Program-made: the position numbers and the translations under genes | The notes under the pieces: model-generated | What the model saw: only the letters and a program-made list of their open reading frames with translations | Databases searched by the model: none | What the model was told of the DNA's origin: nothing | NCBI GenBank assembly: GCA_020444325.1 | Contig: JAHLLD010000003.1 | Location: 333,572-397,571 of the forward strand | Length of the DNA stretch: 64,000 nucleotides | DNA from: a bacterium | GTDB lineage: Bacteria > Bacteroidota > Ignavibacteria > SZUA-365 | Direction of reading: 5' to 3' | Shown: positions 28,237 to 37,672 of the stretch, in pieces | How positions within the stretch are numbered: position 1 is the first letter of the stretch | Layout: every line of letters begins with the position of its first letter

Positions 28237-28878
28237 ATGAATCATGAAACCAGAAAGCCGCTACCGTTGAGTACCCACGCTGAAGCCATAGCGACTGATC
28301 GCGGTGGATTTCGTACATTTTCGAAAGCAATGCCGCAACGAAGCGAAGCAGATATCGTCGCATCATGCCGTGCGGGTGACCGCAGCGCTTTCAACCAGAT
28401 CGTGCGAACCTACGAAGAACGCGTGTACTGGGTCATCCGGCGCATGATTCGTGATCACGATGAAGCACTCGATCTGACGCAGGATGTTTTCATCAAGGCG
28501 TATGAGAAGCTCGACGCCTTCCGAGGGGACGCGCAGATATACACCTGGCTGTATCGCATTGCGGTCAACCTCAGTCTCAATCACGTGCGAAAGAGCAAAC
28601 TGCGTCATGTGCTTTCTCTCACCTCACATGAAGAGATGATAGAGGACGAATCCGCGACGACGGAGGACAATCTTGAACGCCAGGAAATGCGCAGGCTTAT
28701 CGAGGCCGCCATTGCCACGCTTCCCGATAAACAGCGCGCAGTGTTCGTGCTCCGGTATTTTGAAGAATTACCATACGAAGAGATTTCAACGATTTTAAAA
28801 ACCACGGCAGGAGGCCTGAAAGCGAATTACCATCACGCAGTCAGGAAAATTGAACGCTATGTCAAAGCACACATGTAA
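28237..28878 (+). CDS. ECF-family RNA polymerase sigma factor
   Basis: 213 aa from ATG 28237; ATG 28330 (MPQRSEADIV) gives a more typical 182 aa and may be the real start. Region 2 (YWVIRRMIRDHDEALDLTQDVFIKAYEKL) and region 4 (LPDKQRAVFVLRYFEELPYEEISTILKTTAGGLKANYHHAVRKIE in part) are both clear. It heads a trio with an anti-sigma factor, which overlaps its end, and a Spy-like periplasmic protein, suggesting an envelope-stress regulon. ECF factors usually autoregulate; a promoter may lie in the metG-facing gap. Confidence 0.92.
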   Translation: MNHETRKPLPLSTHAEAIATDRGGFRTFSKAMPQRSEADIVASCRAGDRSAFNQIVRTYEERVYWVIRRMIRDHDEALDLTQDVFIKAYEKLDAFRGDAQIYTWLYRIAVNLSLNHVRKSKLRHVLSLTSHEEMIEDESATTEDNLERQEMRRLIEAAIATLPDKQRAVFVLRYFEELPYEEISTILKTTAGGLKANYHHAVRKIERYVKAHM

Positions 28879-29545
28879 TTCCATGCGCGAGAATATCCCG
28901 GATTATCTCGACGGGAAACTTTCGCCAGCGCAGTCAAGCGAACTGCAGAAGCACTGCGCTCAGTGTTCGGCATGCGCCGAAGAACTCGAGCGCCTGCGTC
29001 CCTTCATGCAGCATGCACTACAGGAATTGCGTGAGCAGCCGGAGAATGTCGACTGGGCGCGTTTCTCGGTCGAACTCAATGAGAAAATCGATCAGAAAGC
29101 GCAACGAAAACGCAGCCTGACACCGATACTCACGCTCGTCCCCGCCGCCGCTCTCGTCCTCCTCGTCCTGACGGTGTGGATGTTCAACCCGTCGTCGAAA
29201 CAGGACGACAATACGGGCGAGTACGCACTGACACTTTCCCCGGGTGAGATCAGCGACATTGCCGATGACGGCGTGAGCGCCCTGATTCTGAACCAGCCCA
29301 CCGTGATCGAAGGCATGGAGCCAGGTCTGACCGCAATCACTTCAACGGAAGAGCCCGTTTTCATTGAAAACGACGATGTCACATCCGAGTTGCAGGCTGC
29401 ACTTGCGGAAAGTCTCGGGGTCGGTGATATCGTGGAAGCCTCCCTCGATTATTTCAGCACTGATGTCGTGTTGGAAGCGATCAGCGAGGATGACGCTGCA
29501 CTGCTTGCATCCGCGCTGGAAATTCAGGATTTTGAGCTTCGTTAG
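28859..29545 (+). CDS. zinc-finger (zf-HC2) transmembrane anti-sigma factor
   Basis: 228 aa from ATG 28859 (TTG 28850 also possible), overlapping the sigma gene by 20 bases. The N-terminal ASD has the H-x3-C-x2-C motif (KHCAQCSACAEELERL). One membrane segment (about residues 88-108, LVPAAALVLLVLTVW) is followed by a roughly 120-residue periplasmic acidic domain without a recognised family. It should bind and inhibit the preceding sigma factor at the membrane until a signal releases it. Confidence 0.88.
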   Translation: MSKHTCNSMRENIPDYLDGKLSPAQSSELQKHCAQCSACAEELERLRPFMQHALQELREQPENVDWARFSVELNEKIDQKAQRKRSLTPILTLVPAAALVLLVLTVWMFNPSSKQDDNTGEYALTLSPGEISDIADDGVSALILNQPTVIEGMEPGLTAITSTEEPVFIENDDVTSELQAALAESLGVGDIVEASLDYFSTDVVLEAISEDDAALLASALEIQDFELR

Positions 29546-29553
29546 AGGTCATC

Positions 29554-30033
29554 ATGAAACACACTGGCATCACCATACTGCTCCTGCTCCTGCTCGGCAC
29601 CCTTCCGGCGGCAGCGCAATTCGGTCCCCCGGACGATGATGAGGGTCCCCGTGGCCGTCTCGAAGAACTGAGGCGGTTGAAAATGATCGAAGCGCTCGAT
29701 CTGAACGAAGAACAGGCTGTGCGTCTTACGGTCAGAGAGAAAAAATTTCGTGAACAGGAAGAAAAGGAACGCGGAAAGCGTGACGAAGTTCTTGAAGAAC
29801 TGCGCTCTCTGGTGAAGGACAAAGCGTCTGACGCCGAAATCATGAAGACTGTGGAAAAGCTCGAAGAACTGGGCATGGGTTTCGTGAAACGGCGACAGGA
29901 CTATCTGCGTTCACTCACTGATTTTCTCAGTGCCGAACAGATTGCCAGGCTCGTTCTCTTCGAACATCATTTCGCAAAGGAAATCAAGCGAATACTGGGA
30001 AAGGCGCGGCGGCCACACCCCCCGAAACGCTAG
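29554..30033 (+). CDS. Spy/CpxP-like periplasmic protein (LTxxQ-type)
   Basis: 159 aa with a signal peptide ending in AAAQ. The mature protein is almost all helix and rich in Glu, Lys and Arg (LRRLKMIEALDLNEEQAVRL, VREKKFREQEEKERG). The two LNEEQ and LSAEQ sites match the LTxxQ pattern of Spy, CpxP and heavy-metal-resistance proteins such as CnrX. Starts eight bases after the anti-sigma gene. A chaperone, stress-sensor or metal-sensor role is likely from the family and place; the ligand is unknown. Confidence 0.8.
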   Translation: MKHTGITILLLLLLGTLPAAAQFGPPDDDEGPRGRLEELRRLKMIEALDLNEEQAVRLTVREKKFREQEEKERGKRDEVLEELRSLVKDKASDAEIMKTVEKLEELGMGFVKRRQDYLRSLTDFLSAEQIARLVLFEHHFAKEIKRILGKARRPHPPKR

Positions 30034-30057
30034 CCGAATTCGATTATATTTCTCACG

Positions 30058-30083
30058 ACAGCCCCTTCGAGGGGCTGTTTTCG
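30058..30083 (+). terminator. rho-independent terminator after the Spy-like gene
   Basis: Stem ACAGCCCC (30058-30065) with GGGGCTGT (30071-30078), a five-base loop TTCGA, then TTTTC. It ends the sigma trio and separates it from the oxidoreductase run. Confidence 0.88.
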
Positions 30084-30120
30084 TATAGGAAAAAAAGCCC
30101 CAGAATCGTAAGTTTTGGCA

Positions 30121-32337
30121 ATGAAACAGATCGCACAGCATATCAAATCAGGGGCCATGAAAGTGGCCGATGTGCCGCCTCCCTCGCCGGGTCGCGGCAT
30201 GATACTCGTCAAGAATTATTTCTCTGTCATCAGCGCCGGCACGGAAAAAACTTCCGTCGATTCGCGTAAATCCTCGCTCGTGCAGCGCGCACGCAGCCAG
30301 CCCGATGAGGTACGGAAAGTCGTCGAGGAAGTTCGTCGAAACGGCCTGCAGCGCACGTACAAGCGCATTATGAGCAAGCTCGATTCCTTCGCAGGACTCG
30401 GCTACAGCAGTGCAGGCGTCGTGCTCGCGGTCGATGACAGCGTGCGAGACATCGAGGTCGGTGACCGTGTGGCCTGCGGCGGTGCCGATTATGCCCTGCA
30501 TGCCGATGTTATCGCCGTCCCCCGTAACCTGGTCGCCAAAATACCGGACGGGGTGTCGATGGAGTCTGCCGCCTACACCACCGTGGCAGCCATCGCTCTG
30601 CAGGGGGTCAGGCAAACGGCGCCCAGTCTCGGTGAAACCGTGGTCGTGATCGGACTCGGCCTGCTCGGCCAGTTCACCGTCCAGTTTCTGAAAGCCAACG
30701 GATGCAGGGTTATCGGCGTTGATCTCGATCCCGGTGCTGTTGCGCTTGCCCGCAAATCCGGCGCGGATTATGCCCTCGAGCGCAAAAACGACCCGGTGGA
30801 ATCCGTCGTGCAGTCCGTCAGTGGCGGCCATGGTGCCGATGCCGTGATCATCACGGCAGGAACCAGCAGTAACGACCCCATTGAACTTGCGGGTCGCATC
30901 ACACGCGAACGCGGTCGCGTTGTCGTGGTCGGTGCCGCCGCGATGAACATTCCCCGCGGACCGTTTTACATGAAGGAAATCGACATCCGCATGTCGCGCA
31001 GCTACGGTCCGGGACGCTACGACAGCGACTACGAGGAGGAGGGGCTCGACTACCCCATCGGATTCGTACGCTGGACCGAGAATCGCAATATGATCGCCTA
31101 TCTCACCCTGCTTGCACAGGGCCGCGTGAACACCGATATCCTCACGACGCATCGCTTTACGGCGGATGAGTCGCTGAAAGCCTATGAGATGATCGGCGGG
31201 GAAAAGACGGAACCCTATGTGGGCATCGTCATTTCCTATGACGATCTCGACGAGGAGGAACTCAAGCAGATTTCGCATGCAGAAAACAGGGTATCCACTC
31301 CTGTCATTTCTCCGGAACGCAGTTCACTCACGCTGGGCTTCATCGGTGCGGGCAGCTTCGCATCCGGTTTCCTCCTCCCCCATCTCAAGGAAATGGAGGA
31401 TGTCACGCTCGATACGGTCTGCAACCGCAGCGGACTGACAGGGGCGGACATGCGCAACAAATTCGGCTTCAAGAAGTCGTCGACAAATGTTGACGACGTA
31501 TTGCAGGATAAGACCATCGGCACGGTATTCGTTGCGACGCGTCACGGACAACATGCCCCTTACACCTTCGAAGCGCTCAGGCATGGGAAGCATGTCTTCG
31601 TCGAGAAGCCTCTCGCGATGAGTGAAGAGGAGCTCTCTCCCATTGCCTCTCTCCTGCTCGATAACCCCGAAATGCGCGGCAAACTGCAGCTGATGGTAGG
31701 GTTCAACCGCCGCTTCGCCCCTCTGGTCAAAGACATGCAGGCGTTTTTCGCGACGATGGAAGAACCTTCGATTGTGCACTATTACGTCAATGCCGGTTTC
31801 CTTCCGAAAGATCACTGGACTCAGCATCCGGAAGACGGCGGCGGCAGAATTGTCGGCGAGGTCTGCCATTTCATCGATACCATTCAATTCCTCACCGGAG
31901 CGCATCCGCAGCGCATCAGCGCAGAATGCATCTCTTCCGACAACGAGGCAGTCACCAATTACGACAATGTCAATATCACGATGCGCATGTCGGATGGTTC
32001 GGTAGGCATCATCACATATGCCTCCAACGGCGACAGCTCGATTCCCAAGGAACGCATCACCATGTCCGCGGGAAACAGCACCGCGGTGATGGACAACTTT
32101 CAGTCCCTCACCCTCGCGCGTGGTGGAAAGCTGAACCGGAAAAAAGGCAGCGGCGATAAAGGGCATCGCAACGAGGTCATCGCCTTCATGCAGGCGATTC
32201 GGAAGAAAAGCGACCCCGTCATTCCACTGGAAAGCCTTCTGATTACGACGCGTGCAACATTCCGCGTCCTTGAGGCGCTCAACAGCAAGCGCACGATCGA
32301 ACTCGGGTCGCTCGGGGAGAACGCCGGCGATCTATGA
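30121..32337 (+). CDS. bi-domain oxidoreductase: zinc-type dehydrogenase fused to Gfo/Idh/MocA
   Basis: 738 aa from ATG 30121. The N-terminal half (about 1-365) is a zinc/quinone-type medium-chain dehydrogenase (GLGYSSAGVVL, VVVIGLGLLGQFTVQFLKANG). The C-terminal half (about 400-730) is a Gfo/Idh/MocA NAD(P)-dependent oxidoreductase (LGFIGAGSFASGFLLPHL, then HVFVEKPLAM with the catalytic EKP). Fusions of this kind are typically seen in surface-polysaccharide clusters; here it stands without other glycan genes but overlaps uppP by ATGA. Sugar-nucleotide oxidation or epimerisation is plausible but the substrate is unknown. Confidence 0.88.
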   Translation: MKQIAQHIKSGAMKVADVPPPSPGRGMILVKNYFSVISAGTEKTSVDSRKSSLVQRARSQPDEVRKVVEEVRRNGLQRTYKRIMSKLDSFAGLGYSSAGVVLAVDDSVRDIEVGDRVACGGADYALHADVIAVPRNLVAKIPDGVSMESAAYTTVAAIALQGVRQTAPSLGETVVVIGLGLLGQFTVQFLKANGCRVIGVDLDPGAVALARKSGADYALERKNDPVESVVQSVSGGHGADAVIITAGTSSNDPIELAGRITRERGRVVVVGAAAMNIPRGPFYMKEIDIRMSRSYGPGRYDSDYEEEGLDYPIGFVRWTENRNMIAYLTLLAQGRVNTDILTTHRFTADESLKAYEMIGGEKTEPYVGIVISYDDLDEEELKQISHAENRVSTPVISPERSSLTLGFIGAGSFASGFLLPHLKEMEDVTLDTVCNRSGLTGADMRNKFGFKKSSTNVDDVLQDKTIGTVFVATRHGQHAPYTFEALRHGKHVFVEKPLAMSEEELSPIASLLLDNPEMRGKLQLMVGFNRRFAPLVKDMQAFFATMEEPSIVHYYVNAGFLPKDHWTQHPEDGGGRIVGEVCHFIDTIQFLTGAHPQRISAECISSDNEAVTNYDNVNITMRMSDGSVGIITYASNGDSSIPKERITMSAGNSTAVMDNFQSLTLARGGKLNRKKGSGDKGHRNEVIAFMQAIRKKSDPVIPLESLLITTRATFRVLEALNSKRTIELGSLGENAGDL

Positions 32338-33149
32338 GTCTTTTCCAAGCCATTGTTCTGGGAATCGTTCAGGGACTGACCGAGTTCCTCCCTATCAGCA
32401 GCACGGCGCATTTGCGCATCGTCCCTGCCCTGCTGGGCTGGAATGATCCGGGTGCAGCCTTTACCGCCGTGACTCAGATCGGAACATTGATCGCGGTGTT
32501 CATTTATTTCTGGCACGATATCACGAAACTCGCCGGCGCGTTCATGCGCTCACTGCTCCACCTGCGTCCCTTTGAAACCTCCGATTCCAAAATGGCGTGG
32601 TGGATCATGTTCGGCACCATTCCGATCGGCGTCTTCGGCCTGCTGTTCAAGGATTTCATTGAAACGGATTTCCGCTCCCTCCATGTCATCGCCGGCAGCC
32701 TCATCGCGCTTGCCGTCATCCTTGCCATCGCCGAACGGAGCGGAAAGCGCAATCGCGATCTTTCTTCGATGAAATGGTGGGATACGCAGATCATCGGGCT
32801 GTCGCAGGCGCTTGCGCTCATTCCAGGATCCTCTCGATCCGGGACCACGATCACGGCCGGACTCTTCCTGCACCTCAAGCGTGAGGATGCAGCACGATTT
32901 TCCTTTCTGCTCAGTATTCCCGCCATCACCCTGAGCGGACTGTTCGAACTGTATCAACTGCGCGACCAGCTTGCCGGCGACCTCGGGGTGGCGCTGTTCG
33001 TGGCGGTTGTGGTCTCGGGCATCGTAGGCTATCTTGCCATTGAATTCCTACTGCGATATCTGCGATCACACAGCACAATGCTGTTCATCGTCTATCGCAT
33101 CGCACTCGGCATACTGATATTTATTCTGCTTGCAACAAACATGCTGTAA
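32334..33149 (+). CDS. uppP: undecaprenyl-diphosphatase
   Basis: 271 aa multi-pass membrane protein of the UppP/BacA family. Hydrolyses undecaprenyl diphosphate so the carrier lipid can be reused in peptidoglycan, LPS and capsule synthesis. The two conserved blocks are present: GIVQGLTEFLPISSTAHLRI with catalytic Glu and Ser, and PGSSRSGTTITAGLFL. Overlaps the bi-domain oxidoreductase gene by four bases. May give bacitracin resistance, as its homologues do. Confidence 0.96.
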   Translation: MSLFQAIVLGIVQGLTEFLPISSTAHLRIVPALLGWNDPGAAFTAVTQIGTLIAVFIYFWHDITKLAGAFMRSLLHLRPFETSDSKMAWWIMFGTIPIGVFGLLFKDFIETDFRSLHVIAGSLIALAVILAIAERSGKRNRDLSSMKWWDTQIIGLSQALALIPGSSRSGTTITAGLFLHLKREDAARFSFLLSIPAITLSGLFELYQLRDQLAGDLGVALFVAVVVSGIVGYLAIEFLLRYLRSHSTMLFIVYRIALGILIFILLATNML

Positions 33150-33167
33150 CCATACAGGAGAAACCAC

Positions 33168-33761
33168 ATGAATCGCACTCGTTTTCTCATCTTCACCCTG
33201 CTCCTGAGCGTTGCCGCCGTGTTCACGGCCCGCGCACAGGCGAGCGACAACACTAACGCAAAGGAGGATGCTTCCGTGGATAAGGAAATCGCCGTCATCG
33301 AAACCAACTATGGTCCCATTGAAATAGAATTTTTCCGTGAAGCAGCACCGAAAACCGTGGAAAACTTTGTCGAACTGGCAAAGCGCGGATACTATAACGG
33401 CGTGCTCTTCCATCGCGTCGTCAAGGGTTTTGTCATCCAGGGCGGCGATCCCACCGGAACCGGCAGTGGCGGCGAAAGCATCTACGGCAAGACGTTCGAA
33501 GACGAAATCGACAAGAGCTCCCCACTTTATGAAGCAGGCTACAAGCGCGGAATCGTCGCCATGGCGAATCGCGGTCCCAACACGAACAGCAGCCAGTTCT
33601 TCATCATGCATCAGGACTACAATCTTCCGCCCAGCTATACGATCTTTGGCCGCGTGATCAAGGGAATGGACACGGTCGATAAGATTGCGGAAGTGCCTGT
33701 ACTCGGTGGCGCCAACCGTCCCAAAGAAGACGTCATCATGGAAAAAGTCACGATCAAGTAA
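33168..33761 (+). CDS. periplasmic cyclophilin-type peptidyl-prolyl isomerase
   Basis: 197 aa. A signal peptide ending in ARAQA directs it to the periplasm. The cyclophilin domain covers about residues 40-195, with the catalytic FHRVVKGFVIQGGD (Arg), the GTGSGG loop and NSSQFFIM. The tryptophan of human CypA is not kept, which is normal in bacterial forms. GGAG stands nine bases before ATG 33168. It sits between uppP and holA in the same run. Confidence 0.93.
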   Translation: MNRTRFLIFTLLLSVAAVFTARAQASDNTNAKEDASVDKEIAVIETNYGPIEIEFFREAAPKTVENFVELAKRGYYNGVLFHRVVKGFVIQGGDPTGTGSGGESIYGKTFEDEIDKSSPLYEAGYKRGIVAMANRGPNTNSSQFFIMHQDYNLPPSYTIFGRVIKGMDTVDKIAEVPVLGGANRPKEDVIMEKVTIK

Positions 33762-33794
33762 GCGGAATACACCTTACGTAAACGCCGCAATGTT

Positions 33795-34841
33795 TTGACT
33801 GACAACGAATTAGTAAAGCAAATCGAAAGCAGATCCTTCCTCCCCGTATATCTCCTCTACGGGGAGGAGGATTACCTCGTCGAGCAACGCGCGAAAGAAA
33901 TTGCGCAGGCCGCTCTCGGGGATGGGGATGCCTCGTTCAATTACGACGTCTTCCGTGGTACGGATCATCAGGCGGAAGACGTTACCGTCGCCGCCAATGC
34001 CTTTCCGTTCATGTCGGACAAACGTGTTGTACTGGTGCGCGAAGCGGATGCATTCCTGAAAAAACCCGTTCTGGCTTCCTACGCCGAGCATCCATCCCCG
34101 GACACGGTACTCATACTCTGTGCAGGGGGACTCAAACCCTCTCGTCGCAAAAAGGCGCCGGCAAAGAAATCCGCGGCAGCCGACGTCCTTTTCACCCTGC
34201 AGCAGCTTTCGCGGGGGAAATCGCCCCTTGCCGCCGTCGTGGAATACAAGGCGCTGAAAGACCGTGAAGCGCAGCATTGGATCAGCCAGGAAATGCAGCG
34301 CCAGGGCAAACGCATCAGTCCTGAAGCCTGCACCATCATGCATGCGCTCCGTGGAAACAACAGTCGTGAACTGGCATCTGAAATCGAAAAGATCGTCACC
34401 GCGCTTCCGGAAAAGGATCACATTGAACCGGACGATGTGTATACACATCTCGGCGCCTCGCGTCAGTACAATATCTTCGCCCTGACCAACGCCATCATGG
34501 CACGTGATGCGCGACAGGCGCAGGAAATCGTCTCACATCTTCTTGGAAGCGAGGAACCGCTGATGATCGTCACCATGATCGCGCGGCAGATGACCTCCCT
34601 CTGGCGTGTGCGAGCACTGGGGATCACGGGACGTGCGACCGACGAAGACGCACGGTCTGCAGGGCTCATCTGGGCCTGGCAGGTAGATAATCTGCGCAAA
34701 TACGCAAAAAACTTTCCCGATTCGACGTATTTTGAGCGCTGTTTTGAATATATTCTTGAAGCAGACCTCGCAATGAAATCCGCTCCGACAGACCCTTCAG
34801 TCGCTGTCATTCGCCTTGTCAGCGAATTGACGCAGGATTGA
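33795..34841 (+). CDS. holA: DNA polymerase III delta subunit
   Basis: 348 aa; loads the beta clamp as part of the clamp-loader complex. N-terminal block SFLPVYLLYGEEDYLVEQ and the C-terminal helices (LTNAIMARDARQAQEIVSHLLGSEEPLMIVTMIARQMTSLWR in part) match HolA. Start taken as TTG 33795; the ATG at 33790 is out of frame and closes immediately. No strong ribosome site was seen, so the start is less sure than the identity. Confidence 0.9.
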   Translation: MTDNELVKQIESRSFLPVYLLYGEEDYLVEQRAKEIAQAALGDGDASFNYDVFRGTDHQAEDVTVAANAFPFMSDKRVVLVREADAFLKKPVLASYAEHPSPDTVLILCAGGLKPSRRKKAPAKKSAAADVLFTLQQLSRGKSPLAAVVEYKALKDREAQHWISQEMQRQGKRISPEACTIMHALRGNNSRELASEIEKIVTALPEKDHIEPDDVYTHLGASRQYNIFALTNAIMARDARQAQEIVSHLLGSEEPLMIVTMIARQMTSLWRVRALGITGRATDEDARSAGLIWAWQVDNLRKYAKNFPDSTYFERCFEYILEADLAMKSAPTDPSVAVIRLVSELTQD

Positions 34842-34863
34842 CACCAAAGGAAAAACAATTTTT

Positions 34864-35514
34864 ATGGCGGGAATGCAGGAACATTCTCTTGAAACGCGGG
34901 TAGAAGAACGTATTGAGGCTGGTAAACTGGACCGTGCCACCCTCGAGACGCTCTCTGATGAAGAGCTGATGCTTTTGTTTCAGCGCGATGTTCATGCCGC
35001 ATTCGATATCCTGGTGGAGCGTTTTCAGGATCCCCTGATGAATTTCATCTTTCGTTTCACCGGCAGCATGGACGATGCCGCAGATGTGCTGCAGGACACG
35101 TTTGTACGCGTGTACAAGAAAAAGCACCTGTACAAAACAATCGCGAAGGTATCGACCTGGATTTACACCATCGCCGGTAACCTCGCAAAAAGTGAACTAC
35201 GACGCGGACATCGAAAGTATACGACAAGGCTGGTACAGAAGCGCGATGAAAATGAGGAGTACACACTCCCGATTTCCGACGGCGACCCGCTCCCCGATCG
35301 CAGTGCTGACAGCAGCATCGTCTTCGAGCGCATACAGGAAGCCCTCACAAAACTACCCGAGGTATTTCGCGAAGCCGTCATTCTCCGCGATATCCAGGAA
35401 CTCAGCTACGAGGAAATCGCAGAAATCATCGACATGCCGATCGGAACCGTGAAATCACGCATCAGCCGCGGCAGACTGCAGCTGCAGGAATTACTGAAAG
35501 ACATTTATGACTAA
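34864..35514 (+). CDS. ECF-family RNA polymerase sigma factor (second)
   Basis: 216 aa. Region 2 reads DPLMNFIFRFTGSMDDAADVLQDTFVRVYKKKHLY and region 4 reads LPEVFREAVILRDIQELSYEEIAEIIDMPIGTVKSRISRGR, close to RpoE/SigW-type factors. The about 60-residue N-terminal extension is longer than usual. Starts 22 bases after holA and is followed 17 bases later by a membrane protein that may be its regulator. Confidence 0.93.
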   Translation: MAGMQEHSLETRVEERIEAGKLDRATLETLSDEELMLLFQRDVHAAFDILVERFQDPLMNFIFRFTGSMDDAADVLQDTFVRVYKKKHLYKTIAKVSTWIYTIAGNLAKSELRRGHRKYTTRLVQKRDENEEYTLPISDGDPLPDRSADSSIVFERIQEALTKLPEVFREAVILRDIQELSYEEIAEIIDMPIGTVKSRISRGRLQLQELLKDIYD

Positions 35515-35531
35515 TTGCGCCAGCGACTCCC

Positions 35532-36377
35532 ATGTCTGAAACTCAAGATCCCCGGAACCTGCACGAAGATGTGCCCGAGGAGCAGCAGCGACTGCTGAAG
35601 GATCTTCGTGCCATGCCACGAGTGAGTGCGCCGATGGATTTTTCCGCGCATCTCGCCCGTCGTATCGAAGATGAAACCCGAGTCGAGGCACTTCCCTGGT
35701 GGCGTCGTCTTTTTTTATCCCGTGCTGACGGTGGATTCCGCATTCCTGCTTACGCCTATGGCGCTGCAGCAGCATCCGTGGTGCTCATCGTTTCCGTCTA
35801 CGTGTTTCAGACGACGGATGTTCAGCAGGAACTTCGTGAGGAAGGTCTTAAACAGCAGCAGGTACTTCCGCATGAACAGCGCCTCGACGATGCTGAAGAG
35901 ACAGCACCTTCCACCAGACAGACAGACCAAGGCAGTGCAACGGCTGCTGGACGCTCGGAGACCGGCGCCGCCGTGGATGCACCTGCCGACGCAGTGAGGC
36001 GAGAAAAGGCAAGACAGGAAGCAGAGCAGGACGTCCTGCCCGCTTCTCCCGCACCCGCGCAGGTAGAGCGGAAGGATGTTGATTCAAAAATCCGCCTTCA
36101 GAAAGAAAACGTGCCTGCACCTTCGTTGCGGCGTGCAGGGTATCCTCCCGCCGAGAAATCCGAAGAAGTGCGCAGCGACAATGATTACGCCCCGATGACG
36201 AGAGGAATTCTCGACATGCAGCAGTCGCTGCAGCCTCTGGCGGTTGACAGTGCTGCGGTGAAGGATTCCCTGCGCAAGCTCGATTCCCTGCGCAAGTTGC
36301 GCCCGTCGCAGAATCTCGGGAGTCCCAAACGCTCCGAACAACAGCCGAAGCCCTCCCCACAGAACGATCCTCGCTGA
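35532..36377 (+). CDS. putative membrane regulator of the adjacent sigma factor
   Basis: 281 aa. A cytoplasmic N-terminus of about 75 residues (helical, LLKDLRAMPRVSAPMDFSAHLARRIEDE), one membrane segment (about 76-95) and a long, Gln/Glu/Ala-rich, probably disordered periplasmic part. The N-terminus resembles anti-sigma N-terminal helices, but no zinc-finger Cys/His is present. An anti-sigma role rests mainly on context. A short direct repeat DSLRKLDSLRKL lies near the C-terminus. Confidence 0.72.
   Translation: MSETQDPRNLHEDVPEEQQRLLKDLRAMPRVSAPMDFSAHLARRIEDETRVEALPWWRRLFLSRADGGFRIPAYAYGAAAASVVLIVSVYVFQTTDVQQELREEGLKQQQVLPHEQRLDDAEETAPSTRQTDQGSATAAGRSETGAAVDAPADAVRREKARQEAEQDVLPASPAPAQVERKDVDSKIRLQKENVPAPSLRRAGYPPAEKSEEVRSDNDYAPMTRGILDMQQSLQPLAVDSAAVKDSLRKLDSLRKLRPSQNLGSPKRSEQQPKPSPQNDPR
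36264..36299 (+). repeat. 18-bp tandem repeat inside the putative regulator gene
   Basis: Two near-identical 18-bp units (36264-36281 and 36282-36299) encoding DSLRKL twice. They differ in two bases near the end. In frame, so it only lengthens the tail. Confidence 0.85.
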
Positions 36378-36382
36378 TCTTC

Positions 36383-37672
36383 ATGGTCACTCCCCCGGAA
36401 ATACCTCTCGCCGAGCGCATGCGTCCCCGCGAGCTGTCAGGCTATGTGGGTCAGCGCCACCTCGTCGGCAAGGGGAAACCGATCTTCCAGATGATCTCCC
36501 GTGGAACACTGTTCAGCATGATTTTCTGGGGTCCCCCAGGTTCAGGAAAAACCACGCTCGCCCGTCTTCTCTCGCATAACATCCGTGCACATTTCGATCA
36601 GCTCTCCGCCGTATCTTCGGGAGTAAAGGATGTTCGCAAGGTCATCGAACAGGCCCGCAGCCGGCGCTACGAGCTGGAAATGCTGCAGACCGTCCTTTTC
36701 ATTGATGAGATTCATCGCTTTAACAAAGCCCAGCAAGATGCGCTCCTGCAGGCAGTTGAGCAGGGAGACATCACGCTGATCGGAGCAACGACGGAGAATC
36801 CTTCCTTTGAGGTCATTCCTCCCCTTCGTTCGCGGGCGAGGACGTATGTCCTCAATCCCCTGACGATTGAGGAACTCTCCCTGCTGCTCGACAGGGCCCT
36901 GGAAGAAGATGATTATCTGAAGAAACTCGAAGTCGCGTTTGATGACAGGGATATGCTCATCGCCTACAGCGGCGGTGATGCCCGGAGCATGCTGAACGGA
37001 CTCGAGATGTGCTGCCTGCTGGCTGAGGAGGACGGAAAGGTCACCATAACACAGGAAATTCTCGAGGAGGCCTTCCAGCGCGCATTTGCCAAGTACGATA
37101 AAGGCGGCGAAGAGCACTACAACATCATTTCCGCTTTTATCAAGTCCGTCAGAGGCAGCGATCCGGATGCAGCGGTGTACTGGATGGCACGAATGCTCGA
37201 GGGTGGAGAAGACCCGTTGTTCATCGCGCGCCGCCTTATCATTCTCGCCTCCGAGGATATCGGCAACGCAGATCCCAACGCGCTGCTGCTGGCGACTGCA
37301 TGTCATCAATCCGTCCACGCAATCGGCATGCCTGAAGCGCGTATCGTGCTCGCACAGACCGCTACATACCTCGCCAGCACGCAGAAAAGTAACGCGGCGT
37401 ACCTGGCAATAGACGGCGCACTGAGCGATGTACGCAACTTCCCTCCCTACCCCGTGCCCCTGCATCTGCGCAATGCACCGACCAAGCTGATGAAGTCCGA
37501 AGGCTACGGCAAGGGTTACCGCTATGCGCATGACTTCCCCGGCCATTTCGTCGAACAGAATTATCTTCCCGAAGAACTCCAGCAGAAGCAGTATTACAAG
37601 CCGACGGATGAGGGACGCGAACAGCGCATCCGTGAACGACTGCGCCAGCTCTGGAAAAAACGGAACTACTGA
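36383..37672 (+). CDS. rarA: replication-associated recombination protein A (MgsA family AAA+ ATPase)
   Basis: 429 aa. Walker [16 protein letters not shown], Walker [20 protein letters not shown], sensor 1 [13 protein letters not shown] and the C-terminal tetramerisation domain with [23 protein letters not shown] (split in the family into RYAH and QNYLPE). Acts at stalled replication forks. Last gene of the run starting at 30121. Its end overlaps the convergent radC end by seven bases. Confidence 0.95.
   Translation: MVTPPEIPLAERMRPRELSGYVGQRHLVGKGKPIFQMISRGTLFSMIFWGPPGSGKTTLARLLSHNIRAHFDQLSAVSSGVKDVRKVIEQARSRRYELEMLQTVLFIDEIHRFNKAQQDALLQAVEQGDITLIGATTENPSFEVIPPLRSRARTYVLNPLTIEELSLLLDRALEEDDYLKKLEVAFDDRDMLIAYSGGDARSMLNGLEMCCLLAEEDGKVTITQEILEEAFQRAFAKYDKGGEEHYNIISAFIKSVRGSDPDAAVYWMARMLEGGEDPLFIARRLIILASEDIGNADPNALLLATACHQSVHAIGMPEARIVLAQTATYLASTQKSNAAYLAIDGALSDVRNFPPYPVPLHLRNAPTKLMKSEGYGKGYRYAHDFPGHFVEQNYLPEELQQKQYYKPTDEGREQRIRERLRQLWKKRNY

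Noticed and set aside
27129-28247. 372-codon open frame opposite metG
   Set aside because: Antisense shadow of metG with no family features.
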